Below are positions 1 through 10,006 of a stretch of 64,000 bases of DNA, one piece after another. The notes below the pieces were generated by a model, which saw only the letters and a list, made by a program, of their open reading frames with translations, was not told where the DNA came from and made no database searches. Within the stretch, counting starts at the first letter, position 1, and each line of letters opens with the position of its first letter. The translations under genes and the position numbers were made by a program. The stretch comes from an uncultured Alkaliphilus sp. (lineage in GTDB: Bacteria; Bacillota; Clostridia; Peptostreptococcales; Natronincolaceae), in the NCBI GenBank assembly GCA_938074565.1, contig CALJEQ010000021.1, positions 1 through 64,000 of the forward strand. Reading direction: 5' to 3'.

Positions 1-1
1 A

Positions 2-1324
<1,323 letters not shown>

Positions 1325-1355
1325 TTTATAAATGATGGGATAGAGGAGACTTATT

Positions 1356-2315
1356 ATGGCAGTTGAAGAAAATAATATCTTATGTATTGGAGAATTGTTA
1401 ATAGACTTCATTTGCTCAGATGTAAATGTGGACTTAATACAAGGGGTAAACTTTGTAAAAAAGGCAGGTGGAGCACCTGCTAATGTGGCAGCAGCAGTTG
1501 CTAAATTAGGGGGAAAAGCTTCTTTTGCAGGTAAAGTAGGAAATGATCCCTTTGGTAAGTTTTTAGGTAAGACATTGGAAGAAGTAGGGGTAGACACATC
1601 AATGTTGGTTTACGATGGTGAAAACCCCACCACCTTCGCTTATGTTTCGTTAAAAGAAGATGGGGAAAGGGACTTCGTATTTAATAGGGGAGCCGATGGA
1701 CTGTTAAGTTACGAAGACGTTAATATTAACAAGCTGATGGAGGCTAAGGTGGTTCATTATGGTTCTGCCACTGCATTGTTGGGGGGAGCTTTACAGGAGA
1801 CCTATTACAAAACTTTAAAATTAACCAGTGAACAGAAACAATTTATTTCTTTTGACCCTAACTACAGGGAAGACTTATGGAAGAATAATCGTGAAGAGTT
1901 TATTTTAAGAAGTAAGTATTGCATACAATTTGCAGACTTTATTAAAGTAAGTAGTGAAGAAATGGAGATTATTACTTCAAAAGAAGACTTAAAAGAAGGG
2001 GTAAAAGGCCTCCATGAACTAGGGGCAAAAATGGTGGCAGTGACCCTGGGGAAAGATGGTGTATATCTTTCAAATGGTGAAGAAAGTACCATTATAGACA
2101 GTATTAATGTTGTTTCTATTGATTCCACAGGGGCAGGAGACGCTTTTGTAGGTGGGTTTCTTTATTCAGTGGCTCAATTAGAAGAACCCTTAAAGTTGAG
2201 GGAAGATTTTAGCAAAATGAAGGATATTGCAGCTTTTGCCAATCGTGTGGGAGCTATTACTTGTACAAAATTGGGTGCGATTGCTGCTTTACCAAAATTA
2301 GAAGAAGTAAAGTGA
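1356..2315 (+). CDS. scrK: Fructokinase, PfkB family
   Basis: Cytosolic sugar kinase that phosphorylates the fructose released by sucrose-6-phosphate hydrolysis. The 319-residue protein has the N-terminal PfkB glycine motif (KKAGGAPANVAAAVAKLG) and the C-terminal signature DSTGAGDAFVGGF with the catalytic Asp. Length is normal for the family. The ATG at 1356 follows a GAGGAG-like site. It lies 31 bp after the PTS gene and 10 bp before the hydrolase gene, so it is almost certainly in one sucrose operon. Another PfkB-family sugar kinase activity cannot be excluded from sequence alone, but the context is strong. Confidence 0.93.
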   Translation: MAVEENNILCIGELLIDFICSDVNVDLIQGVNFVKKAGGAPANVAAAVAKLGGKASFAGKVGNDPFGKFLGKTLEEVGVDTSMLVYDGENPTTFAYVSLKEDGERDFVFNRGADGLLSYEDVNINKLMEAKVVHYGSATALLGGALQETYYKTLKLTSEQKQFISFDPNYREDLWKNNREEFILRSKYCIQFADFIKVSSEEMEIITSKEDLKEGVKGLHELGAKMVAVTLGKDGVYLSNGEESTIIDSINVVSIDSTGAGDAFVGGFLYSVAQLEEPLKLREDFSKMKDIAAFANRVGAITCTKLGAIAALPKLEEVK

Positions 2316-2325
2316 TGGTGATGAT

Positions 2326-3795
2326 ATGAAAAACCAAGAACTTATGGAAAAGGCATATAATAGAATAGCTGAAATGAAGGAACTGGTTGAACAGGATTAT
2401 CATCGTCTGAAGTTTCATGTGATGCCACCAGTAGGTTTGTTGAATGACCCTAATGGTCTAATAAACATAGACGGGACTTATCATCTTTTTTATCAATTCC
2501 ATCCCTTTAATACAACCCACGGCTTAAAGTATTGGGGACATGTGGAAAGTAAAGATTTAATAAACTGGAGGCAACTACCTATTGCACTGGCCCCCAGTGA
2601 ATGGTATGAGAAAAACGGTTGTTACTCTGGCAGTGCAATTAATAATGAAGGTATCTTTACATTGCTCTATACGGGCAATGTAAAGGACCTTAATGGAAAT
2701 CGTGAAACATATCAATGTATAGCCATGAGCCATGATGGAGTTAATTTTATTAAAGATATTAATAATCCTATTATGAATAATCAACCAGAAGGATATACAA
2801 GACATTTTAGGGATCCAAAGGTATGGAAAAAAGATGATACTTGGTATATGGTTATTGGTACTCAAACAACTGAAGAAGAAGGTCGGGTATTGTTATTTAA
2901 GTCACTGAATCTTCAACAGTGGAACTTAGTAGGAGAAGTAACTGGTACTAATATTAATGGCGTTGGTGAATTTGGTTATATGTGGGAATGCCCAGATCTT
3001 TTTATGCTAGGAGGTAAGGATGTTTTAATTGCTTGCCCACAGGGGGTAGAGCCCATTGATGACTTATACAACAACAGGTATCAAGCAGGATATTTTGTTG
3101 GAAAATTAAATTATGAAACAGGACAGTTGAGGCACGATGAATTTATAGAGTTAGATAGGGGTTTTGAATTTTATGCACCACAAACAACTTTAGATGAAAA
3201 AGGAAGAAGAATTCTAATAGCTTGGATGGGTCTACCAGAGGAAGAAGACCACCCAACTGTTGAATACGGTTGGATTCATGCCATGACAATTCCACGGGAA
3301 CTAATGTTGGTGGATGATAAAATAATTCAAAAACCAGTAGAAGAAATGAAACAATTACGAAGGAATCCAGTTGTTTATGAAGAATTGATAGTACAAGATA
3401 AAGAATTGGTGTTGGATAATATAAAAGGTGATGTTTTAGAACTGGAAGTGGAATTTGAAAATATAGATGCTTTAGAATTTGGTATTCTATTAAGATGTTC
3501 AGAAGACAGAAAAGAAAAAACAATACTTTCATATAATGTAGACACTAATAAGGTTGAGCTTAACCGTAACTTTAGCGGAAAAGGTTATAGGGGAATAAGA
3601 CGTTGCTTTGTTAATAGGAAGAAAATAATTAAATTCAATATTTTTGTTGATACTTCATCAATAGAGGTTTTTGTTAATGATGGAGAAGAAGTATTTACAA
3701 GTAGAATTTATCCAGATAAAGATAGCACTGGCATTAGTTTTTTTGCAGTAAATGGTTGTACAATAATAAAAAAATTACAAAAGTGGAACTTATGA
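2326..3795 (+). CDS. scrB: Sucrose-6-phosphate hydrolase (GH32)
   Basis: Glycoside hydrolase family 32 enzyme that splits the sucrose-6-phosphate delivered by the PTS into glucose-6-phosphate and fructose. The 489-residue protein shows the GH32 hallmarks in order: NDPNGL with the nucleophile Asp near residue 42, FRDPKVW near residue 165, and WECPDLF with the acid/base Glu near residue 223. A C-terminal beta-sandwich follows. There is no signal peptide, which fits cytosolic action on the phosphorylated sugar. It sits between the fructokinase and HPr genes on the same strand. Confidence 0.95.
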   Translation: MKNQELMEKAYNRIAEMKELVEQDYHRLKFHVMPPVGLLNDPNGLINIDGTYHLFYQFHPFNTTHGLKYWGHVESKDLINWRQLPIALAPSEWYEKNGCYSGSAINNEGIFTLLYTGNVKDLNGNRETYQCIAMSHDGVNFIKDINNPIMNNQPEGYTRHFRDPKVWKKDDTWYMVIGTQTTEEEGRVLLFKSLNLQQWNLVGEVTGTNINGVGEFGYMWECPDLFMLGGKDVLIACPQGVEPIDDLYNNRYQAGYFVGKLNYETGQLRHDEFIELDRGFEFYAPQTTLDEKGRRILIAWMGLPEEEDHPTVEYGWIHAMTIPRELMLVDDKIIQKPVEEMKQLRRNPVVYEELIVQDKELVLDNIKGDVLELEVEFENIDALEFGILLRCSEDRKEKTILSYNVDTNKVELNRNFSGKGYRGIRRCFVNRKKIIKFNIFVDTSSIEVFVNDGEEVFTSRIYPDKDSTGISFFAVNGCTIIKKLQKWNL

Positions 3796-3833
3796 TAAAA
3801 GATAAATAACAGAAAGTAGGAGGAGTTAAAATA

Positions 3834-4097
3834 ATGGAAAAAAAGGTAACAATACAAAATAAAACAGGATTACATGCAAGACCAGCGGGAATATTTGTAA
3901 AGGAAGCTACAAAATTTAAATGTGAAGTATCACTTATAAATGGTACTAAGACAGCAAATGGAAAATCTATTATTGGATTAATGGGACTAGAACTTAAATA
4001 TGGAACAGAAGTAACAATTGTTACTAAGGGTGAAGATGAAGTAGAAGCTCTAAATAAGTTAGTTAAAGTAATTCAAGAAGACATCCTTAACATTTAG
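3834..4097 (+). CDS. HPr family phosphocarrier protein
   Basis: Small phosphocarrier (87 residues) passing phosphate from enzyme I to PTS IIA domains. His14 in TGLHARPAG is the EI-dependent phosphorylation site, and Ser45 in ANGKSIIG is the HPr kinase site used in Gram-positive catabolite repression, so both functions look intact. A strong AGGAGG site precedes the ATG. It is the last gene of the sucrose operon, 38 bp after scrB, and is followed by a terminator. Whether it is the sole general HPr of the cell or a dedicated copy for sucrose cannot be told from this window; presence in a sugar operon suggests a dedicated paralogue. Confidence 0.92.
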   Translation: MEKKVTIQNKTGLHARPAGIFVKEATKFKCEVSLINGTKTANGKSIIGLMGLELKYGTEVTIVTKGEDEVEALNKLVKVIQEDILNI

Positions 4098-4180
4098 TTA
4101 TGTTATATAAGTAATACCATTTACTTATTTTGTAATTATATTAAAATTGTATATTGAATAATGTTTAATCTGTAACCAAT

Positions 4181-4214
4181 AAAATCCCTTCTTAATTTAG
4201 GAGGGATTTTTATT
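4181..4214 (+). terminator. Rho-independent terminator of the sucrose operon
   Basis: Arms AAAATCCCT (4181-4189) and AGGGATTTT (4202-4210) form a 9-bp stem with a 12-nt loop, followed by T-rich sequence. It lies about 85 bp after the HPr stop. Confidence 0.85.
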
Positions 4215-4376
4215 GTTTTAACGAATTAGGATATTATAGCCAACAATCCAGCAGAAAAAGCAAATTTTAAAAGAAAAACCAAAAGAGAATTAAAAAGAAA
4301 TTCAAAAGAAAACTCTAAAAGAAAGTGATAGAACTTACTTAAGTATAAGCTGTATCTTTTACACAGGAGGGATACT

Positions 4377-4856
4377 ATGGAACGAGTAAACAGTATATTA
4401 AATCATCCCCATTACATAGATCATTTAAAAAAAATTAGTAAAGCAGAGGTAGATCGTGGGTTTTGTAGACACAATCTACAACACTTTTTAGATGTGGCTA
4501 GGGTGGCTTATATAATAGTGTTAGAAAAAGATATAAAGATACCAAAGGACATGATTTATGCCGCAGCCTTATTACATGATATTGGACGATGGAAACAGTA
4601 TGAAGACGGAACGGATCATGCTCTTTTAAGCGCTGAAATAGCAGAAGGGTTATTATATGAATGTAAGTTTAACCAACAAGAAATAGCACTGATAGTAGAG
4701 GCTATACGGAAACATCGAAAAGGAAAAAATCTATCAACAGACTTAGAAAAAGTTATATATGAAGGGGATAAAATGTCTCGTTTATGTATTGAATGTAATA
4801 AAACTATTGAATGTAAACGTTATGTGCAGGAAAAAGACAGCTTAATCCGTTACTAA
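4377..4856 (+). CDS. HD-domain phosphohydrolase
   Basis: A 159-residue protein of the HD superfamily of metal-dependent phosphohydrolases. Metal-binding residues are visible in LLHDIGRW (the HD pair) with an upstream His in [14 protein letters not shown] and a downstream His in [14 protein letters not shown]. There is no attached synthetase domain, so it is a stand-alone hydrolase. An AGGAGGG site lies 5 nt before the ATG. It is directly upstream of the pab/fol operon (gap about 50 bp), which suggests a role on a nucleotide or pterin intermediate, but the substrate is unknown. The C-terminus holds two Cys-containing repeats (LCIEC, IECKRY) that may add a metal site. Confidence 0.75.
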   Translation: MERVNSILNHPHYIDHLKKISKAEVDRGFCRHNLQHFLDVARVAYIIVLEKDIKIPKDMIYAAALLHDIGRWKQYEDGTDHALLSAEIAEGLLYECKFNQQEIALIVEAIRKHRKGKNLSTDLEKVIYEGDKMSRLCIECNKTIECKRYVQEKDSLIRY

Positions 4857-4905
4857 ACATTATAGTAAAGCATATTTATTTTTATCCCACAAAGGAGTGG
4901 CACAA

Positions 4906-5481
4906 TTGATATTAATGATTGATAATTATGACTCATTTACCTATAACCTAATACAGTATTTATCCAGTTTAAATGAAGAAGTTGTTGTCTATAGAAATGA
5001 CAGTATAACCTTAGATGAGATAGAAAACTTGAATCCTGAAATTATTGTTTTATCACCTGGACCCTGTACACCGAAGGAAGCAGGCATTTGTATAGAGGTG
5101 GTGGAAAAATTTAAAGGTAGAATACCCATTCTAGGTATTTGTCTTGGTCATCAAACAATAGGTCAAGTATTTGGGGCAAAGGTAATTAAAGCTAAAGAGC
5201 CTGTACATGGTAAGGTACACCCCATTAATCATAATAATGGCGGGGTGTTTAAGGGACTAAACAACCCCCTAAAGGTGACAAGATACCATTCTTTAATTAT
5301 TGATAAAAATACCCTTCCCACTTGTTTTGAAATTACTGCTGAAACAATGGATGGAGAAATTATGGGAATTAAACATAGGGAATATATGATAGAAGGCGTT
5401 CAATTTCATCCAGAGGCAATTTTAACTGAGATGGGCATGGAGCTTTTGAATAACTTTTTAATACAAGCAAAACATAGATGA
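4906..5481 (+). CDS. pabA: Aminodeoxychorismate/anthranilate synthase glutaminase subunit
   Basis: Class I glutamine amidotransferase that supplies ammonia to the chorismate-aminating partner. The [10 protein letters not shown] segment carries the nucleophilic Cys, and VQFHPEA carries the catalytic His with its Glu. I chose the TTG at 4906: the Shine-Dalgarno AAAGGAG (4891-4897) overlaps the upstream in-frame GTG at 4897, so that codon cannot be the start, and the TTG gives the usual family N-terminus ([14 protein letters not shown]). It is followed 13 bp later by pabB. The same subunit could serve anthranilate synthase (trpG role); the folate context favours PabA. Confidence 0.92.
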   Translation: MILMIDNYDSFTYNLIQYLSSLNEEVVVYRNDSITLDEIENLNPEIIVLSPGPCTPKEAGICIEVVEKFKGRIPILGICLGHQTIGQVFGAKVIKAKEPVHGKVHPINHNNGGVFKGLNNPLKVTRYHSLIIDKNTLPTCFEITAETMDGEIMGIKHREYMIEGVQFHPEAILTEMGMELLNNFLIQAKHR

Positions 5482-5494
5482 AGCAGGTGAGAAA

Positions 5495-6868
5495 ATGTAC
5501 ATACAACAGATAAATACAGCCTTAAATAGTTTTGAATTGTTTACTATATTTAAAGATTACCCCTATAGCTTCTTTTTAGATAGTGGGATGAACCATGATG
5601 GATTGGGAAAATACTCATTCATTGGTTTTGACCCCCACCTCATTTTTAAAAGCAAGAATGATGTAATAAATATTATAAAAGATGGACAGCAACAGAGTTT
5701 TACTGGTGAGCCATTTGATAAACTAAAAGAAATTTTTAATCAGTATCAAAAAAGTTATAATACTGAAATTCCCTTCGTAGGGGGATTTGTGGGTTATCTG
5801 TCTTATGATTTATGTCACCATATTGAAAGACTTCCCAGAAGGGCTATAGACGATGTTGGTATTCCAGATAGCTTTTTTGGTCTTTATGATGGGGTTATCA
5901 TCATTGACCATAAAGAAAACAAAACCTTTATTGCATCATTAGGGATTAAAGAAGATGCCCATAAGGTTGTTGGTGATATAGCTAAACAAATAGAAAAAGC
6001 AGAAAAAGTAGAAATTAAGAATGAGGAAATAAATAGAATTATGCCAGTGGAATTAAAATCTAATTTTACAAAGGAAGAGTATATTAAAACAATTGATAGA
6101 GTAAAAGAGTATATAAAAGAAGGAGACATATACCAAGCCAACTTAACTCAACGGTTTCAGTGTACCCTTGAGGAAAGTCCCTACCAATTGTATACAAAAC
6201 TTAGAAAAATTAATCCAGCCCCTTTTGCCAGCTTTATAGACTTTGGAGAAGGGCAGATTGTCAGTAGTTCTCCAGAGCGTTTTATACAAATAAAAAAGGG
6301 AGTCATCGAAACTAGACCCATTAAAGGAACACGACCGAGGGGCAAAACCCTAGAGGAAGATTTATTAAATAAAAACGAATTAATAAACAGTGAAAAAGAC
6401 CAAGCAGAATTATTAATGATTGTGGACTTAGAGAGAAATGACTTAGGAAAGGTATCTAAAACTGGTACGGTTAAAGTAACAGAGCTATTTCATTTAGAAG
6501 AATATCCAACAGTTTATCATTTAGTTTCTACAATACAAGGAGAAATTAAAGAAGAATGTGATGTCATAGATTGTATAAAGGCTACCTTTCCAGGTGGTTC
6601 AATAACGGGAGCTCCTAAAATTCGCGCTATGGAAATTATAGATGAATTAGAACCAACCCAAAGAAATATATATACAGGTTCCATCGGTTATATCGGATTA
6701 AATGGTGAAGTAGATTTAAATATTGTTATTAGAACCATCGTTTGTAAAGGAGATAAAGCCTATTTTCAAGTGGGTGGGGGTATTGTTTGGGACTCTGATG
6801 CAATGATGGAATATGAAGAAACCTTCTATAAGGCAAGGGCATTAATTCGTGCCTTAGAGGGTAAATAG
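5495..6868 (+). CDS. pabB: Aminodeoxychorismate synthase component I
   Basis: Converts chorismate and ammonia to 4-amino-4-deoxychorismate, the precursor of p-aminobenzoate. The 457-residue protein has the chorismate-binding fold with SSSPERF, TRPIKGTRPRG, GGSITGAPKIRAME and VGGGIVWDSD. The Lys in PIKGT is the feature that separates PabB from TrpE, which has Ala there, so the PabB call does not depend on context alone. It lies between pabA and pabC. No fused lyase domain is present. Confidence 0.94.
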   Translation: MYIQQINTALNSFELFTIFKDYPYSFFLDSGMNHDGLGKYSFIGFDPHLIFKSKNDVINIIKDGQQQSFTGEPFDKLKEIFNQYQKSYNTEIPFVGGFVGYLSYDLCHHIERLPRRAIDDVGIPDSFFGLYDGVIIIDHKENKTFIASLGIKEDAHKVVGDIAKQIEKAEKVEIKNEEINRIMPVELKSNFTKEEYIKTIDRVKEYIKEGDIYQANLTQRFQCTLEESPYQLYTKLRKINPAPFASFIDFGEGQIVSSSPERFIQIKKGVIETRPIKGTRPRGKTLEEDLLNKNELINSEKDQAELLMIVDLERNDLGKVSKTGTVKVTELFHLEEYPTVYHLVSTIQGEIKEECDVIDCIKATFPGGSITGAPKIRAMEIIDELEPTQRNIYTGSIGYIGLNGEVDLNIVIRTIVCKGDKAYFQVGGGIVWDSDAMMEYEETFYKARALIRALEGK

Positions 6869-6883
6869 AAACAGGTGATAAAA

Positions 6884-7687
6884 ATGTATATCTCATTGAA
6901 TGGTAAGTTGATTGAAGAAAGCAACAATTTAATTAATGCCAGTAGTGAAGCTTTTCTATATGGTTATGGTGCTTTTGAAACCATCAAGTTTAAGGGTATA
7001 AAAAAATACTATTTTGAAGAACATGTTGAAAGACTTAAAAATGCCTGTGAAAAGCTATATATGCCCTGGGAATTTGATATAAGTAGGGTGGAAAATTATT
7101 GTGATGAATTAATTGAACAGAACAAAATAAATTATGGTGCTTTAAAATTGTTGTATGCCAAAAATAGAGATAATCATTATTTGGTAATAACAATTAGAGA
7201 AAACAAGTATAAAGAAAATGATTATGATGGGGGTTTCAAGCTAAGTTTCACTGACATAAAACGGAATCCATACTCTATATTAACCTATATAAAGTCTAAT
7301 AATTATATGGAGAATGTTTTAGCACGGAAAGAAGCATTAGATAACGGATATGATGAAATCATATTTGAAAATATTCATGGAAAACTTTGTGAGGGTTCTA
7401 TAAGTAATATATTTTTTGTAAAGGGAGATAAAATATATACCCCGCAAGTTAGTTGTGGACTATTGCCAGGAATAATGAGAAACAAAATTATTGAAGTATG
7501 TAAAAAAAATTATATATATGTTGAAACAGGTGAGTATACAAGGGAAAGTCTATTTGAAGCTGATGAGTTATTTGTTAGTAATTCTTTATTGGAAATTATG
7601 CCAGTTGTTATGCTAGAGAATAAAAAATATGATCTAAAGAAGAATAATGTTACTGGAAAGTTGATGGGATTACTAAATAAATACTAA
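6884..7687 (+). CDS. pabC: 4-amino-4-deoxychorismate lyase (PLP fold type IV)
   Basis: Fold-type IV PLP enzyme that releases pyruvate and p-aminobenzoate from aminodeoxychorismate. The segment YIKSNNYMENVLARKEA contains the probable Schiff-base Lys, followed by the class signature EGSISNIFFVKGDKIYTP. I placed the start at ATG 6884, because the in-frame GTG at 6875 lies inside the ribosome binding site AGGTGAT. The family also includes branched-chain and D-amino acid aminotransferases, but the position after pabB and before folP makes PabC the best reading. Confidence 0.88.
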   Translation: MYISLNGKLIEESNNLINASSEAFLYGYGAFETIKFKGIKKYYFEEHVERLKNACEKLYMPWEFDISRVENYCDELIEQNKINYGALKLLYAKNRDNHYLVITIRENKYKENDYDGGFKLSFTDIKRNPYSILTYIKSNNYMENVLARKEALDNGYDEIIFENIHGKLCEGSISNIFFVKGDKIYTPQVSCGLLPGIMRNKIIEVCKKNYIYVETGEYTRESLFEADELFVSNSLLEIMPVVMLENKKYDLKKNNVTGKLMGLLNKY

Positions 7688-7744
7688 GGCAGAGGCGATG
7701 TCGTTAATTAATATTGGAAAATAAATAGTTAGTGGGGGAGCTAT

Positions 7745-8605
7745 ATGAAAAATATTCAATTAAAGTTAGATCGTAAATATAAGTTGGATTGTGGTAAATA
7801 TCAGCTTAATTTGGGGTCTAAAACATTTATTATGGGAATTCTAAATATTACACCCGATTCTTTTTCAGATGGAGGAAACTATACAAATGTTGATAGAGCC
7901 ATTGAACATGCCAAGAAGATGGTATTTCAAGGAGCAGATATTATTGATATTGGCGGTGAGTCCACTAGACCAGGGGCAGATGAAGTATCAGCAGAAGAAG
8001 AACTAAATAGAGTATTACCTGTGGTGGAAAGATTAACAAAAGAAATAGATGCACCTATTTCAGTAGATACTTATAAAGCAGAAGTGGCAGAAGCGGTATT
8101 AAAGGCAGGTGCTCATATTATTAATGATGTGTGGGGATTACAAAGGGACTGTAAAATGGCTTCTGTTATTGCAAAATATAATGTTCCTGTTGTGGTAATG
8201 CATAATCAACAGGGAACTAATTATGATAAAGATATTATGATGGCTATCCATGAATTTTTTATTAAATCAATAGAAATTGCACAACAGGCAGGAGTAAAAA
8301 AACACAATATTATTTTAGACCCTGGCATTGGATTTGGAAAAAATTTAGAACAAAATGCAGAAGTAATGTCCCGTTTAGGGGAACTTAATGACTTAGGGTA
8401 TCCTATTTTATTAGGAACATCAAGAAAGTCAATGATTGGTAAGCTTTTAGATTTGCCACCAGAAGAAAGAGTGGAGGGAACATTGGCTACTTCTGTTATG
8501 GGAATTATACAAGGGGTAGATTTTATTCGTGTCCATGATATTGTTGAAAATGTAAGGACTGTAAAGGTGACAGATGCCATTGTTAGGGGGCGAATAAATG
8601 GATAA
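7745..8605 (+). CDS. folP: Dihydropteroate synthase
   Basis: TIM-barrel enzyme joining p-aminobenzoate to hydroxymethyl-dihydropterin diphosphate. The two PROSITE-type signatures are present: GILNITPDSFSDGG near residue 31 and DIGGESTRPGA near residue 66. ILDPGIGFGK and LGTSRKSMIG are also present. Length is 286 residues, with a short N-terminal extension before the barrel. GGGGAG lies before the ATG. The stop overlaps the folB start by 8 bp, indicating translational coupling. Confidence 0.96.
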   Translation: MKNIQLKLDRKYKLDCGKYQLNLGSKTFIMGILNITPDSFSDGGNYTNVDRAIEHAKKMVFQGADIIDIGGESTRPGADEVSAEEELNRVLPVVERLTKEIDAPISVDTYKAEVAEAVLKAGAHIINDVWGLQRDCKMASVIAKYNVPVVVMHNQQGTNYDKDIMMAIHEFFIKSIEIAQQAGVKKHNIILDPGIGFGKNLEQNAEVMSRLGELNDLGYPILLGTSRKSMIGKLLDLPPEERVEGTLATSVMGIIQGVDFIRVHDIVENVRTVKVTDAIVRGRING

Positions 8606-8963
8606 GATTATTATGAAGAATTTGTGTTTTTATGGGTATCATGGGGTACTACCAGAAGAAAACAAGCTTGGTCAGAAATTTTTTATAGATGTTGAACTGT
8701 ATGTAAATTTAAAAACAGCAGGAATAAGTGATGATGTAGAAGATACAGTTAATTATGCAGAAGCATATGCCATTGTAAAAGAAATAACAGAAAACCAACA
8801 ATATAAACTAATTGAAGCATTGGCAGAAAACATTGCAGACACTATACTAAATAAGTTTCAAACAGTAGAAGAAATTGAAATTCAAGTAAGAAAACCAGAA
8901 GCACCTGTTAAGGGGATATATGACTATTTTGCAGTGGAAATAAGGAGAAAGCGAAATGGCTAA
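8598..8963 (+). CDS. folB: Dihydroneopterin aldolase
   Basis: Converts 7,8-dihydroneopterin to 6-hydroxymethyl-dihydropterin and glycolaldehyde. The 121-residue protein has the family N-terminus (CFYGYHGVLPEENKLGQKF), the VNYAEAYAI segment and the C-terminal RKPEAPVKGIYDYFAVEI. The start overlaps the folP end and its end overlaps folK by 8 bp, so folP-folB-folK are tightly coupled. Confidence 0.95.
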   Translation: MDKIIMKNLCFYGYHGVLPEENKLGQKFFIDVELYVNLKTAGISDDVEDTVNYAEAYAIVKEITENQQYKLIEALAENIADTILNKFQTVEEIEIQVRKPEAPVKGIYDYFAVEIRRKRNG

Positions 8964-9441
8964 AGTATATTTAGGGATAGGTAGTAATATGGGGGATAAA
9001 AAAGACTATATTGATAAAGCCCTTCAATTATTACAACAACATGAAGCTATTAAAACAATGAAAATGTCTTCCTATTATGAGACTGACCCAGTGGGATATG
9101 AAGATCAAGATGTGTTTTTAAATGTTGTAGTGGAAGTTGAAACCCTATTAACCCCCTATGAATTATTAGATTATTGTAATGGCATTGAAGCTAAATTAGA
9201 TAGAAAAAGAATTATTAGATGGGGACCAAGAACCATCGACATTGATATATTATTGTATGAAAACCATCAGTTAAAGGATGGAAAATTAATTATTCCTCAT
9301 CCTAGAATGACTGAAAGGGCTTTTGTGATGATACCTCTTTATGAAATTGCAAAGGATATTGTTATTGAGGGTGTAGAGATAAAAAATATTGTAGATAATC
9401 TACTACAGACAGGTATTAGAAGGATAGCTTTCAATAGCTAA
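8956..9441 (+). CDS. folK: HPPK: hydroxymethyl-dihydropterin pyrophosphokinase
   Basis: Transfers pyrophosphate from ATP to 6-hydroxymethyl-dihydropterin, making the FolP substrate. The protein has the family start YLGIGSNMGDKKDYI, the segment SSYYETDPVGYEDQDVFLN and the signature KRIIRWGPRTIDIDILLY carrying the Mg-binding DxD, followed by IPHPRMTERAFV. At 161 residues it is the normal single-domain form, not fused to FolB or FolP. It is the last clear folate gene. Confidence 0.96.
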   Translation: MAKVYLGIGSNMGDKKDYIDKALQLLQQHEAIKTMKMSSYYETDPVGYEDQDVFLNVVVEVETLLTPYELLDYCNGIEAKLDRKRIIRWGPRTIDIDILLYENHQLKDGKLIIPHPRMTERAFVMIPLYEIAKDIVIEGVEIKNIVDNLLQTGIRRIAFNS

Positions 9442-9518
9442 ACATATCTAAACGAAAGTATTATTACTAGAGGTTAAAAAATGAAGCAATTAAAACATTG
9501 ATATACTGGAGGATTTAC

Positions 9519-9905
9519 ATGTTGGATGTTGTGGCAGCAATTATAAAAAACAATGATAGAGTCCTCATAGCAAGAAAAAAACAAGGAAAAAGCTTAGAGG
9601 GTTACTGGGAGTTTCCTGGTGGGAAAATTGAAGTAGGAGAAACACCAGAAGAAAGTTTAATAAGGGAAATAAAAGAAGAACTGATGGTGGAGATTAAAAT
9701 AGTTAGTTATTTTGGAGAAAACATACATGATTATGGAAAAACCAAAGTGAGATTGATGGCTTTTATTGCTGAAATAGTTAGTGGCGAAATAGTGTTAAAA
9801 GATCATGATGCCATTGAGTGGGTTACGGTGGGTGAATTGGATAACTATTTTTTTGCCCCTGCCGATTTGCCCTTTGTTAATAAGTTAAAATTACATATAT
9901 ATTAA
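9519..9905 (+). CDS. Nudix hydrolase, MutT-like
   Basis: Small pyrophosphohydrolase (128 residues). The full Nudix box is present, beginning GGKIEVGETPEESL and ending with REIKEEL. It is preceded by RKKQGKSLEGYWEFPGG, typical of 8-oxo-dGTP/CTP hydrolases (MutT/NudG). The start is ATG 9519, which has GGAGGA 4-9 nt upstream; the in-frame TTG at 9498 precedes that site. It lies 77 bp after folK on the same strand. A housecleaning role is the default reading; the position would also allow removal of pyrophosphate from dihydroneopterin triphosphate, a step with no other obvious enzyme here. Confidence 0.85.
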   Translation: MLDVVAAIIKNNDRVLIARKKQGKSLEGYWEFPGGKIEVGETPEESLIREIKEELMVEIKIVSYFGENIHDYGKTKVRLMAFIAEIVSGEIVLKDHDAIEWVTVGELDNYFFAPADLPFVNKLKLHIY

Positions 9906-9968
9906 TTTTATAATGAATAGTAGTCTTAATAGAGAAGGTAGAGGAAATACATTAAAAGTGCATAAGTG

Positions 9969-10006
9969 AAAAAAGATTGAAACTTAAATAGTATCAATCT
10001 TTTTTA
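9969..10006. terminator. Bidirectional terminator between the Nudix gene and the DUF2284 gene
   Basis: Arms AAAAAAGATTGA (9969-9980) and TCAATCTTTTTT (9994-10005) give a 12-bp stem flanked by A and T runs, so it can act on both strands. It overlaps the 3' end of the minus-strand gene. Confidence 0.8.

Noticed and set aside
3143..3532. 129-codon minus-strand ORF inside scrB
   Set aside because: Antisense shadow of a conserved GH32 enzyme, rich in Leu/Phe as expected for antisense AT-rich DNA.
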